Shown piece after piece: positions 37,026 to 44,422 of a stretch of 64,000 nt of DNA. This stretch comes from Rathayibacter sp. Leaf185. Its GTDB lineage: Bacteria; Actinomycetota; Actinomycetes; Actinomycetales; Microbacteriaceae. The stretch is from positions 194,575-258,574 of the forward strand of contig NZ_LMPP01000002.1 of assembly GCF_001423885.1 (NCBI RefSeq). Direction: 5' to 3'. The notes beneath the pieces are model-generated. The model searched no databases, was not told the origin of the DNA, and saw only the letters and a list, made by a program, of their open reading frames with translations. The position numbers and the translations under genes were made by a program. Positions within the stretch are counted from its first letter, which is position 1, and every line of letters starts with the position of its first letter.

Positions 37026-37385
37026 TCACGAGACCGAGTCGGCCGGCTCGGCCATGTACCACTCGGTGAACGAGCGCGCCCGCCCGTCCGCCGCGAACCG
37101 GATGACCCACAGATTCAGGTAGGTCGTGTCGCCCGGGTAGATGGTCCGAGCCTCCACCACTGCGGTCTCGTCGGTCAGGGCGACGAGACCCCACGCGAAG
37201 GTCGGGTCGCTCGGCTCCTCCTCCGCCCGCCACCACTCGACGATGGCGTCGCGCGGAGTGATCGCGTCGCTGTACGGCGCCGTGAAGTACTCGGCGTCCT
37301 CGGTGAACAGCTGCGCGATGTCGTTCGGGTCGTCGCTCGCCCAGGCCTTCTCGTAGGCGGCGATCCAGCTCTCGATGTCGATCAT
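37026..37385 (-). CDS. NTF2/SnoaL-like protein
   Basis: This 119-aa protein has the cone-shaped NTF2-like fold pattern: IDIESWIAAYEKAWASDDPNDIAQLFTEDAEYFT, a middle RDAIVEWWRAEE helix, and strands WGLVALTDETAVVEARTIY and LWVIRFAADGRARSFTEWYM. Such proteins may be small-molecule isomerases or binding proteins. No catalytic residues can be assigned with confidence. GGAGG stands 8 nt before the ATG. It is divergent from the MFS gene. Confidence 0.82.
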   Translation of the reverse strand: MIDIESWIAAYEKAWASDDPNDIAQLFTEDAEYFTAPYSDAITPRDAIVEWWRAEEEPSDPTFAWGLVALTDETAVVEARTIYPGDTTYLNLWVIRFAADGRARSFTEWYMAEPADSVS

Positions 37386-37516
37386 CCGCCCATCCTCCGC
37401 CTGCTCGACCCACGGAGGAAGCGTGAGCGCGGGAAGGATCCCGACCTCCATCCGGTTCGATACCGGGGCCGCCCGATGCAAAGCTGGGCAATACGACTCG
37501 CAACCGAAGGACCTCT

Positions 37517-38941
37517 GTGCCCGACCGCCGCTCCCTCACCCGTTCTCCCGATCCGCGACTGATCACCGCCGTCCTCGCCTTCGCCGGCATGAGCGCCTCC
37601 TTCATGCAGACCTTGGTCGTGCCGATCCAGTCCGAGCTGCCGACCCTTCTCGGCGCCGACCGCAGCGAGACCGCCTGGGTGATCACCGCCACCCTTCTCA
37701 GCGCGTGCATCCTCACGCCCGTGTCCGGCCGGCTCGGCGACCTCTACGGCAAGCGGCGGATGGCGGTCGCGGCGCTGGTGGTGCTCGTGATCGGCTCCGT
37801 CGTCTGCGCCTTCGCGGGTGACGTCTGGACCCTCGTCGTCGGCCGCGCTCTGCAGGGCGCCGTGATGGGCGTCATCCCGCTCGGCATCTCGATCCTCCGC
37901 GACACCCTGCACCGCGATCGTCTCCCGGGGGCGATCGCCCTCGTCAGCGCCACCCTCGGCATCGGCGGCGCGCTCGGGCTGCCGCTGAGTGCCCTCGTGG
38001 CCCAGAACCTCGATTGGCACGTCCTGTTCTGGATGTCGGCGGCCCTCGGTGTGCTCGACATCGTCCTCGTCCTGCTCGTCGTGCCCGTGTCGACACTGCG
38101 CGCGCCCGGCAGCTTCGACGTCGTCGGCACCATCGGGCTCGCGATCGGTCTGAGCGGCATCCTGATCGCCGTCTCGCGCGGCAACGACGCGGGCTGGGGG
38201 AGCCCGGCGATCCTCGCCTCCGGCCTCGGCGGCATCGCCGTGCTGCTCGTCTGGGGCTGGTACGAGCTGCGGCAGTCGAGCCCGCTCGTCGATCTCCGAG
38301 TGGCCGCGCGGCCCGCCGTGCTGTTCACGAACCTCGCCTCCGTGGCCGTCGGCTTCGCGTTCTTCGGCGCGCAGATCACACTCCCGCAGATGCTGGAGCT
38401 GCCCCTCGCCTCGGGAGCCGGCTTCGGCCTCAGCCTGATCGTCGCGAGCCTCGTCCTCGCTCCCTCGGGCCTCGCGATGATGGCGACGTCGCCTGTCGCG
38501 GCGCGCCTCTCGGCCAGGTCGGGGCCACGGATCGTCCTGATCTCGGGCGCCGCGCTGATCGCTGTGTCCTACCTGCTGGTGCTCCCGTTCGGGACCGAGG
38601 TCTGGCAGATCCTCGTGATCAACGCCCTGATCGGAGTCGGTCTCGGCCTCGCCTACGCCGCGATGCCCACGCTGATCATGCACGCCGTGCCGGCCTCCGA
38701 GACCGCGGCCGCCAACGGCCTCAACTCGCTGATGCGCACCCTCGGCACGACCCTCTCCTCCGCCGTCACAGCCGCGGTGCTCGCCCAGCTGACGGTCTCG
38801 GTCGGCGCGATCGACGTCCCGAGCTCCGACGGCTTCCGCACCACGTTCGTGATCGGCGCCGTCGGCGCGGTCGTCGCCGTCGTGCTCGGCCTGCTGATCC
38901 CGAAGGTCTCGCGGCCGGAGGCGCGCCCCGCGCTGCCCTGA
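37517..38941 (+). CDS. MFS multidrug efflux transporter (DHA2 type)
   Basis: This 474-aa protein has about fourteen membrane segments. The MFS motif GRLGDLYGKRRM lies between helices 2 and 3, and GRALQGAVMGVIPLGISI resembles motif B of drug:H+ antiporters. The size and helix count fit the 14-helix DHA2 family. GTG 37517 is preceded by GAAGGA with a 5-nt spacer. It is divergent from the NTF2-like gene. Substrate is unknown. Confidence 0.9.
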   Translation: MPDRRSLTRSPDPRLITAVLAFAGMSASFMQTLVVPIQSELPTLLGADRSETAWVITATLLSACILTPVSGRLGDLYGKRRMAVAALVVLVIGSVVCAFAGDVWTLVVGRALQGAVMGVIPLGISILRDTLHRDRLPGAIALVSATLGIGGALGLPLSALVAQNLDWHVLFWMSAALGVLDIVLVLLVVPVSTLRAPGSFDVVGTIGLAIGLSGILIAVSRGNDAGWGSPAILASGLGGIAVLLVWGWYELRQSSPLVDLRVAARPAVLFTNLASVAVGFAFFGAQITLPQMLELPLASGAGFGLSLIVASLVLAPSGLAMMATSPVAARLSARSGPRIVLISGAALIAVSYLLVLPFGTEVWQILVINALIGVGLGLAYAAMPTLIMHAVPASETAAANGLNSLMRTLGTTLSSAVTAAVLAQLTVSVGAIDVPSSDGFRTTFVIGAVGAVVAVVLGLLIPKVSRPEARPALP

Positions 38942-38953
38942 CCGGCCGGCTCC

Positions 38954-39027
38954 GCGCACAACGTCAGCTGAGATCGGGTCGCAGCCACGATGGTGCGCGA
39001 CACCCGTTCTCAGCTGACGTTGTGCGC
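38954..39027. repeat. nested intergenic palindrome, perfect 20-bp arms
   Basis: The arms 38954-38973 and 39008-39027 are perfect inverted copies. The 34-bp centre holds a second, imperfect inverted repeat (CGGGTCGC facing GCGCGACACCCG). It fills the gap between the convergent MFS and small membrane protein genes. Confidence 0.8.
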
Positions 39028-39028
39028 C

Positions 39029-39214
39029 CTACTCGTCGTCCTCGGCGAGCATCCGCTCGATCTGCAGCTCGCGGAGCCGCGCCGTCGTCAGCTGGTTCTC
39101 GCGCGCGGCGATCGCGAGCCGGCAGAGCAGCACCGCCAGCACGATCACGACCACCGCGATCACGACGAGGAAGACGACGTAGAGGACGAAGACGAAGTTG
39201 AATCCGGTCACCAT
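39029..39214 (-). CDS. 61-aa membrane protein
   Basis: This tiny protein has one long hydrophobic helix (VFVLYVVFLVVIAVVVIVLA) and a charged amphipathic tail (ENQLTTARLRELQIERMLAEDDE) that could form a coiled coil. TAGGGT ends 6 nt before the ATG, as in the other leaderless genes, which supports it as real. No family recognised. Confidence 0.65.
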   Translation of the reverse strand: MVTGFNFVFVLYVVFLVVIAVVVIVLAVLLCRLAIAARENQLTTARLRELQIERMLAEDDE

Positions 39215-39220
39215 CGTCCG

Positions 39221-39226
39221 ACCCTA
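39221..39226 (-). promoter_or_regulatory. -10 box TAGGGT, leaderless start of the 61-aa membrane protein
   Basis: TAGGGT ends 6 nt before ATG 39214. Confidence 0.55.
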
Positions 39227-39267
39227 CTGACGCCTCGCCGCCGAGGTCGTCCCCCGCCCGGCGGACC

Positions 39268-39380
39268 GTACGGCGGCTCGGCGGCACCTCCGGCTCGTGG
39301 AATCGCCTCCGGCTCGTGGAATCCACGGATTCCGACGAGCCGAACCGGTTTCTGCGAGCCGAAGCGCCCCCCGCCGAGTC
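39268..39380. repeat. second 19-bp-period inverted array
   Basis: CCTCCGGCTCGTGGAATC occurs at 39287-39304 and 39306-39323 (period 19). Inverted relatives follow: CGAGCCGAA at 39336 and 39355 (period 19) and a weaker CGAGTC at 39375. A possible decayed left unit lies near 39271. The second left unit pairs with 39327-39341 with one bulged base. It lies between divergent genes, upstream of the -10 at 39403, so it cannot be only a terminator. Confidence 0.65.
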
Positions 39381-39402
39381 GCGCCGCCCGCTCGCGCGCT
39401 CC

Positions 39403-39408
39403 TACTCT
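39403..39408 (+). promoter_or_regulatory. -10 box TACTCT for the GNAT gene
   Basis: TACTCT lies 38 nt before the ATG, leaving a short leader that carries the GGAGG at 39438-39442. Confidence 0.4.
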
Positions 39409-39446
39409 GGGCACAGGGCGCGCCGTCGCCGGGGAGCGGAGGCGCG

Positions 39447-40562
39447 ATGCAGGTCGAGCAGGTCACGACGCGCGCGCAGTACGACGACTTCCGCCTCCTG
39501 CCCGGACGCCTGCACCCGCGCTCGCTCACCGTCCCACTGCCCGACGCCGTGCTCCAGTCGTGGTGGCGCGGTTCGCGCGTGCGCACGGCCGGGGTCGAGC
39601 TGCTCCTGGTCCGCGATCGAGGCGGCCGGGTGGTGGGCCGCACGACGGTCCACTCCGATCCGCGGCTCGACGCGCGGCTGGGCGCGCGCACCCTCCTGTT
39701 CGGCGCGACCGATTTCGCCGACGCCGCAGCGGCCGCTGCGCTGTTCGACGCCGTCGCCGAGCGGGCGAGCGGGCACGAGCAGATCCTCGGTCCCGTGTCG
39801 CTCCTGCCCAACGAGGGCGGCGGAGTGATCACGAGCGACTTCTCGCAGCGCGGCTTCCTCCGCGTGCTCTGGAACCCGCCGAGCTACCCCGGCATCTACG
39901 AGGACGCGGGTTTCGAGCGGATCTGGGAGGGCGACACCTGGAGCGTGCAGACCGTGCCGCGCCGTGCCGGCGACCCGCTCGGCCCGGTCGCGCCCGAGGA
40001 GTGGGCGGCGGCGGGCCTGCGCCCCCGTCGTCTCACCGCGGCGCGCACCGACGCCATCCGCACCGAGATGCTCGGGGTGCTCAACCGCGCGGGAGCGTCG
40101 TCGCCGTTCGCGACCGAGGTGACCGCCGGCGAGCTCGACCGGGGCTCCGTCGGCGTCGCGGCGCTCGCCGCCCTCCTCGACCCCCACATCCTGCGCCTCG
40201 CCAGCGACGAGGCGACCGGTCGGCTGGTCGGCTTCGCGCTGGCCGTGCCCGACTACACCCGCTTCCTCCAGAGCACGCGCGGCCGGGTCGGCGTGCTCGA
40301 CCAGCTGCAGGCGGTGGTGACCCGCACCCGGTTCCGTCAGGAGGCGGTGCTGCAGATGCAGTGCACCGATCCCGTCGATCAGGGCCGCGGAGTCGGCACC
40401 CTGCTCGGTCGCGACCTGCAGGCGCACCTCGCGGAGCGCGGCTACCGCCGGCTGAGGGTCCCCTACATCGCCCGCGACGGGGTCGCCGCGCGCGCCCAGC
40501 TGGAGCGCTTCGACGGCGTGCCGATGCACGGCGTCACCTTCTATCGGCGCGCGGTGCGCTGA
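39447..40562 (+). CDS. GNAT-family acetyltransferase, two-lobed
   Basis: This 371-aa protein is about twice the size of a single GNAT domain. The C-terminal half has a clear acetyl-CoA-binding motif, DQGRGVGTLLGRDLQ, followed by LAERGYRRLRVPYIARDG and an RFDGVPMHGVTFYRR end. The N-terminal half (LLLVRDRGGRVVGRTTVH, GPVSLLPNEGGG) resembles a degenerate second lobe. Acceptor substrate is unknown. GGAGG precedes the ATG by 4 nt. Confidence 0.82.
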   Translation: MQVEQVTTRAQYDDFRLLPGRLHPRSLTVPLPDAVLQSWWRGSRVRTAGVELLLVRDRGGRVVGRTTVHSDPRLDARLGARTLLFGATDFADAAAAAALFDAVAERASGHEQILGPVSLLPNEGGGVITSDFSQRGFLRVLWNPPSYPGIYEDAGFERIWEGDTWSVQTVPRRAGDPLGPVAPEEWAAAGLRPRRLTAARTDAIRTEMLGVLNRAGASSPFATEVTAGELDRGSVGVAALAALLDPHILRLASDEATGRLVGFALAVPDYTRFLQSTRGRVGVLDQLQAVVTRTRFRQEAVLQMQCTDPVDQGRGVGTLLGRDLQAHLAERGYRRLRVPYIARDGVAARAQLERFDGVPMHGVTFYRRAVR

Positions 40563-40569
40563 GGGCCGG

Positions 40570-41805
40570 TCAGCGGCAGGCGGAGGCGATCGCCACCGCG
40601 TCCGCGCCCGGCTCGCCGTACGGCTCTGTGCCCGACCCGTCCTCGTAGCCGAGCGACAGCGCCCAGGCCGTCGCCCACTTCTCGTCGTCGCCCTCGAACG
40701 GAGCCGCGCGGTACAGCTCGTAGCAGCCGTCCTTCGACGTGATGGCGTGGCCGACCTCGTGGGCGACCAGACCCCGCGTCCAGTCGGCGTCCCAGTTGCG
40801 CTGGATGCTCTCGGTCAGCTGGATCATCGCCGGAGCGCCCTCCTCGAGCGTCCACGTCGCGAGTCCGGCGCCGCTGTCGAGCTCGCCGTACGCCACTCCG
40901 TCGATCTCGATGCTCTCCTCCCACGTCACGTCGAGGGGTACTCCGCCCGCGAGCGAGTCGGCGAAGTCGAGCACCTGCTGCTTCTGCGGCCAGTCGGCGG
41001 CGGCGCGGTCGGCGAGACCCTCGGCCTGCGACCGCTGAAGATCGGCCACCCGGGCGAGGTACGCGCGGAAGAGCGCGGCCTGCCCGAGGTCGACCGGCTC
41101 GTCGGAGTCGCCGTAGCCGTACAGCGCGCGCTCCAGGAGCCAGCGCGTCTCGTGCGTCGCCGCGGTGCTCGCCTCGGCGAGGGCGGTGCCGACCGCGGCC
41201 GTCGAGTCGGCGAAGTCGGCGGAGGCGGTGCGCGCCGCCCCGAGCATCGGCCGGACCCGCGCGGTCTGCTCCCGCTGCTGCGCGGCGTCCGCCTCGAGCT
41301 CGTCCGATCGGGCGTCCAGCTCGTCGGCGGCCTCGAAGCGCTCCTCGGTCTCCTGCGGATCGGCGGGAGGCCGCAGCGCCGCCCGCTCGCCGACGGGCAC
41401 GTCGTCGGCCGCGTCCACGACCGCGTCGATCGCGCCCAGGTACTCGTCGCGGTCCGCCGCGTCGACGGCCACCGGGTCGGCCTCGGCGACGGCGGCCCGG
41501 ATGCCGCTCGTCTCGGACACCACGGCGGCCTCGAGCGCGTCCCACTCCGCGACCGCGTCGTCGTGGTCCTCGGCGGTGTCGACGAGCCGGGTGCTCGCCT
41601 CCTCGAAGCGCTGCTCGGCGATCCCGCCGCGGACGACCACGGTCGTGACCGTTCCGCCGATCGCCAGGGCCAGCACCACACCCGCCGCGACGCCGAGGCG
41701 CGCCCCGCGCGACAGAGGGCGCCGAGGCGGTCGGCCGGGAGAGAGGGTCGCGGGATCGGGCGGCGGGAACGAGCCGGTCGCGGCTCCCGGGGCGGCTGTG
41801 CTCAC
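40570..41805 (-). CDS. membrane-anchored protein with HExxH zinc-protease motif
   Basis: This 411-aa protein has a Pro-rich cytoplasmic N-terminus and a single hydrophobic segment (LGVAAGVVLALAIGGTVTTVVV). A 250-residue helical, Glu/Ala-rich, probably coiled-coil region follows. The C-terminal domain holds HEVGH (349-353) in GLVAHEVGHAITSKDGCYEL and a downstream EKWATAW that may give the third ligand. Two Cys in the last 60 residues could form a disulphide. No family was recognised; a secreted-side metallopeptidase is inferred. The GTG start follows GATACT by 6 nt. Confidence 0.7.
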   Translation of the reverse strand: MSTAAPGAATGSFPPPDPATLSPGRPPRRPLSRGARLGVAAGVVLALAIGGTVTTVVVRGGIAEQRFEEASTRLVDTAEDHDDAVAEWDALEAAVVSETSGIRAAVAEADPVAVDAADRDEYLGAIDAVVDAADDVPVGERAALRPPADPQETEERFEAADELDARSDELEADAAQQREQTARVRPMLGAARTASADFADSTAAVGTALAEASTAATHETRWLLERALYGYGDSDEPVDLGQAALFRAYLARVADLQRSQAEGLADRAAADWPQKQQVLDFADSLAGGVPLDVTWEESIEIDGVAYGELDSGAGLATWTLEEGAPAMIQLTESIQRNWDADWTRGLVAHEVGHAITSKDGCYELYRAAPFEGDDEKWATAWALSLGYEDGSGTEPYGEPGADAVAIASACR

Positions 41806-41811
41806 GCGCCC

Positions 41812-41817
41812 AGTATC
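41812..41817 (-). promoter_or_regulatory. -10-like box GATACT, probable leaderless start
   Basis: GATACT ends 6 nt before GTG 41805; it differs from TAnnnT at the first base. Confidence 0.35.
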
Positions 41818-41992
41818 GCCTGCCGGCCGTGCGCGCGCCGTCCCTGCGCCGTTCGGCACTTCGCGCCCGTCCCCTGCGAGGAGGGCGGCGGATGTCGTCC
41901 CACGGCGGCGGTCTTCTGCGCGGTGCACCTGAGGAGAGCGATGGGCGGCGACGAGCCGCAGCACTCACATCCGGCGCTTAAGGCACCGCGCG

Positions 41993-41998
41993 TAGGGT
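41993..41998 (+). promoter_or_regulatory. -10 box TAGGGT of the alarmone synthetase gene
   Basis: TAGGGT ends 8 nt before GTG 42007, leaving at most a 1-3 nt leader. Confidence 0.5.
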
Positions 41999-42006
41999 GT
42001 CCGACT

Positions 42007-42741
42007 GTGGATCCCCGCTCGTCAGACGTCGCCGTGCCTCCGCTGACCGACGCGGTCGCCCAGGCGCTCGACGCGACGACCGTCGCCGAGATCCGTGCCC
42101 TCCGCGACGACTTCGCGCGCTTCATGCTCCAGTACAAGTTCGGCATGGACGAGATCGTCACGAAGGTGTCGATCCTGCAGGAGGAGTTCCGCGAGCTGCA
42201 GGAGTACAACCCGATCGAGCACGTGACGAGCCGCCTCAAGTCGGCCGACAGCCTCATCGAGAAGATCGAGCGCAAGGGCTGCGAGACCACCTTCGAGGGC
42301 ATCGCGGGCGCCATCACCGACATCGCCGGTGTGCGGATCACCTGCAGCTTCGTCTCGGACGTCTACCGCGTCTTCGATCTGCTCACCTCGCAGTCCGACG
42401 TGACCGTCCTCGAGGTGAAGGACTACATCGCCGAGCCGAAGGAGAACGGCTACAAGAGCCTGCACGCGATCGTCGAGGTGCCGGTGTTCCTCTCCGGAGG
42501 GTCGGTGGACGTCTGCGTCGAGGTCCAGTTCCGCACCATCGCGATGGACTTCTGGGCGAGCCTCGAGCACAAGATCTACTACAAGTACGACCGCCAGGTC
42601 CCGCAGGAGCTGCTCGACGGTCTGGCCGACGCCGCGCGGACCGCCGCGAGCCTCGACTCCGACATGGAGCGCCTGCACCGCCAGGTCCGCGGCGAGCTCC
42701 CCCTTCAGAGCGCTCCGGCGCCCCGCGTGGTCGACGTCTGA
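42007..42741 (+). CDS. small alarmone synthetase, (p)ppGpp synthetase domain
   Basis: This 244-aa single-domain RelA/SpoT-type synthetase lacks the HD hydrolase, TGS and ACT domains of long RSH proteins, as in RelQ/YjbM. Visible signatures are SRLKSADSLIEKIERKG, DIAGVRITCSFVSDVYRVFDLL, DYIAEPKENGYKSLH and VEVQFRTIAMDFWASLEHKIYYK. It transfers pyrophosphate from ATP to GDP/GTP. It is likely expressed on its own from a near-leaderless promoter. Confidence 0.93.
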   Translation: MDPRSSDVAVPPLTDAVAQALDATTVAEIRALRDDFARFMLQYKFGMDEIVTKVSILQEEFRELQEYNPIEHVTSRLKSADSLIEKIERKGCETTFEGIAGAITDIAGVRITCSFVSDVYRVFDLLTSQSDVTVLEVKDYIAEPKENGYKSLHAIVEVPVFLSGGSVDVCVEVQFRTIAMDFWASLEHKIYYKYDRQVPQELLDGLADAARTAASLDSDMERLHRQVRGELPLQSAPAPRVVDV

Positions 42742-42749
42742 CGCCGGCC

Positions 42750-43685
42750 TCAGCCCAGCGCCGTCACCAGCACGAGCAGCAGCACGGCGGATCCGTTGAG
42801 GGTCGCGTGCGAGATGATCGCCGCCCCGAGACGGCCGGTCACCGTCGAGATCCAGCCGTGCGCGAGCCCCGCGATCACGGTCGTCGCGCCGAGCGTCACG
42901 ACGGTCGCCGGATTCACCATCTGGTGCCCGTGCAGCAGCGCGAACACCAGCGTCGAGGCGATCACGCTGAAGACCGCCGCCCAGATCCGGCGTCCGCGGG
43001 TCGGAGCAGCCGCGGCCACGCTCCGGCGCAGCATCCGGTTGCGCACGGCGCGCATCACGACGCCGCGGCACAGGATCTCCTCGACGACCGGCGCGACGAC
43101 GACGGGGATGAACACCGAGCTCAGCACGAACCAGAGCGGATCCGGCGCCAGGTCGAGATTCGACTGCGCGTCCTGCAGCGACGGCGAGAACGCGAGCAGC
43201 ACGGCGACGATCGCCAGCCTGACGCCGATCCCGAGCCCGATGCCGATCGGGATATCGACCCAGCGGAACCGCAGCCCGTAGTCGGCCGCGAGCGAGCCCA
43301 GGCCGCGCAGCCGCGAGGCCGCGATCGGGACGATCAGCCCGATCAGGTAGCTGCCGAACGCCCCTGCGAAGAGCAGCCCGGGGGAGTAGGGCAGCACACC
43401 GAACCCGAACAGCAGGATGAGCGCCGCCAGCGGAAGCACGATCCCCACGATCGTCAGTACCGCGGTGGGGAGCCCCCAGCGCACCCGCGGATCGGGCAGG
43501 TAGAGGAGGGAGGAGTAGGGCGCTCCGACCGAGGGCTGCGGTTCGGCGCTCAGCCAGCCGTCGTACGAGGCGGGTGCTCCCGGCAGCATCGATCCGGTCG
43601 GGGGCGCCCAGCCGCGCGGTGCGGGATCCGGAGGATCGAGGGCGATCGTCGACGGGTCGGGCGGCGGGAAGGCGGCGGAGTCCAT
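42750..43685 (-). CDS. CPBP-family intramembrane metallo/glutamic endopeptidase
   Basis: This 311-aa protein has a Pro-rich N-terminus of about 75 residues and eight or so membrane helices. The CAAX-protease/bacteriocin-processing motifs are VVEEILCRGVVMR (catalytic Glu pair), FALLHGHQM (His) and SHATLN (His/Asn). The substrate is unknown; family members process prenylated proteins or bacteriocins, or act in immunity. The stop lies 8 bp from the convergent alarmone synthetase gene. Confidence 0.88.
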   Translation of the reverse strand: MDSAAFPPPDPSTIALDPPDPAPRGWAPPTGSMLPGAPASYDGWLSAEPQPSVGAPYSSLLYLPDPRVRWGLPTAVLTIVGIVLPLAALILLFGFGVLPYSPGLLFAGAFGSYLIGLIVPIAASRLRGLGSLAADYGLRFRWVDIPIGIGLGIGVRLAIVAVLLAFSPSLQDAQSNLDLAPDPLWFVLSSVFIPVVVAPVVEEILCRGVVMRAVRNRMLRRSVAAAAPTRGRRIWAAVFSVIASTLVFALLHGHQMVNPATVVTLGATTVIAGLAHGWISTVTGRLGAAIISHATLNGSAVLLLVLVTALG

Positions 43686-43694
43686 GGCCGGATC

Positions 43695-43700
43695 AGCCTA
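43695..43700 (-). promoter_or_regulatory. -10 box TAGGCT of the CPBP gene
   Basis: TAGGCT ends 9 nt before ATG 43685; a very short leader is expected. Confidence 0.4.
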
Positions 43701-43757
43701 CGCACGCGACCTGGGCGAAGAGGCCCGGTGCAGAGGGACCGTCCCGGAGAACGAGAG

Positions 43758-43791
43758 AAACCCCCGCCATGTAGAAGCTAGGCGAGGGTTT
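43758..43791 (-). terminator. terminator of the tRNA cluster
   Basis: An 11-bp stem with one mismatch (43758-43768 with 43781-43791) starts 3 nt after the 3' end of tRNA-Phe. On the minus strand the second arm ends in GGGTTT. Confidence 0.65.
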
Positions 43792-43794
43792 CCG

Positions 43795-43867
43795 TGGCTC
43801 CGACGGGCGTCGATCCCGTGACCTCACGATTTTCAGTCGTGCGCTCTACCAACTGAGCTACAGAGCC
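43795..43867 (-). tRNA. tRNA-Phe (GAA)
   Basis: The 73-nt cloverleaf has acceptor GGCTCTG, D-loop TAGCTCAGTTGGTAGAG, anticodon loop CTGAAAA with GAA, and T-arm GGGATCGACGCCC. CCA is not encoded. It is the last tRNA of the Glu-Asp-Phe cluster. Confidence 0.97.
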
Positions 43868-43909
43868 GTGCGACGTATCGCCGCTGAAGACCTTGACGTC
43901 TTCGTAAAA

Positions 43910-43933
43910 AGGCCCTTCCTCTCGGAAGGGCCT
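43910..43933 (-). terminator. rho-independent hairpin after tRNA-Asp
   Basis: A perfect 10-bp stem (43910-43919 with 43924-43933) is followed on the minus strand by TTTTT. It starts 6 nt past tRNA-Asp and could limit transcription into tRNA-Phe. It may also serve as a processing signal. Confidence 0.75.
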
Positions 43934-43938
43934 CTCTG

Positions 43939-44012
43939 CGACCCTGACGGGACTTGAACCCGCGACCTCCGCCGTGACAGGGCGGCACGCTAACCAGCTG
44001 CGCTACAGGGCC
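43939..44012 (-). tRNA. tRNA-Asp (GTC)
   Basis: The 74-nt cloverleaf has acceptor GGCCCTG with one G-T pair, anticodon loop CTGTCAC with GTC between CCGCC and GGCGG, T-arm GGGTTCAAGTCCC and discriminator G. CCA is not encoded. Confidence 0.97.
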
Positions 44013-44112
44013 TCGTTGCGAAGACAAGCATACTGCCTTCGAGGCTGTTCGATTTTCACGCCCCGGCCCTCGCGGTCCGGTGCACTTGCAGGTAGTCCTC
44101 TCGGCCCATCCG

Positions 44113-44185
44113 TGACCCCAACGGGATTCGAACCCGTGCTGCCGCCGTGAAAGGGCGGTGTCCTAGGCCACTAAACGATGGGGCC
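44113..44185 (-). tRNA. tRNA-Glu (TTC)
   Basis: The 73-nt cloverleaf has acceptor GGCCCCA, anticodon loop CTTTCAC with TTC between CCGCC and GGCGG, and T-arm GGGTTCGAATCCC. It is the first tRNA of the cluster, 46 nt after the predicted transcription start. Confidence 0.97.
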
Positions 44186-44237
44186 GGGAGCTCGCGGGGC
44201 GACCCTGCGGCCGACCCCCCATGACTACCGACACGCA

Positions 44238-44266
44238 AGCATAGGGACACCGGAGCGGATATGCAA
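44238..44266 (-). promoter_or_regulatory. promoter of the Glu-Asp-Phe tRNA cluster
   Basis: -35 TTGCAT (44266-44261), a 17-bp spacer, and -10 TATGCT (44243-44238) closely match a housekeeping sigma promoter. Confidence 0.75.
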
Positions 44267-44340
44267 AATCGAAGGTTTCGAGCGTGTGAAGAACCCCGTC
44301 CGGGGTGGCACAGCTCTAGGCACACCGGTAGGGCCTTGGC

Positions 44341-44346
44341 TAGGGT
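44341..44346 (+). promoter_or_regulatory. -10 box TAGGGT for the M23/P60 operon
   Basis: TAGGGT, preceded by TTGGC, lies 77 nt before the ATG. A CCCCGTCCGGGG hairpin lies about 30 nt upstream. No good -35 is seen. Confidence 0.35.
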
Positions 44347-44422
44347 TGGTAGGAATTGCCACCCTCGCGCGACGGAGCCGCACCGTCGAGCGAGAGGGCT
44401 CCACCGACACGCCTGAGGTACC

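Noticed and set aside
43833-44027. A 64-codon minus-strand frame
   Set aside because: It runs through tRNA-Asp and part of tRNA-Phe, which explain the sequence.
44186-44422. Possible c-di-AMP (ydaO-type) riboswitch before the wall hydrolase genes
   Set aside because: Such switches often precede wall hydrolase genes, and GGTAGG-like pieces are present. The other conserved blocks are absent and the leader after the -10 is only about 70 nt.
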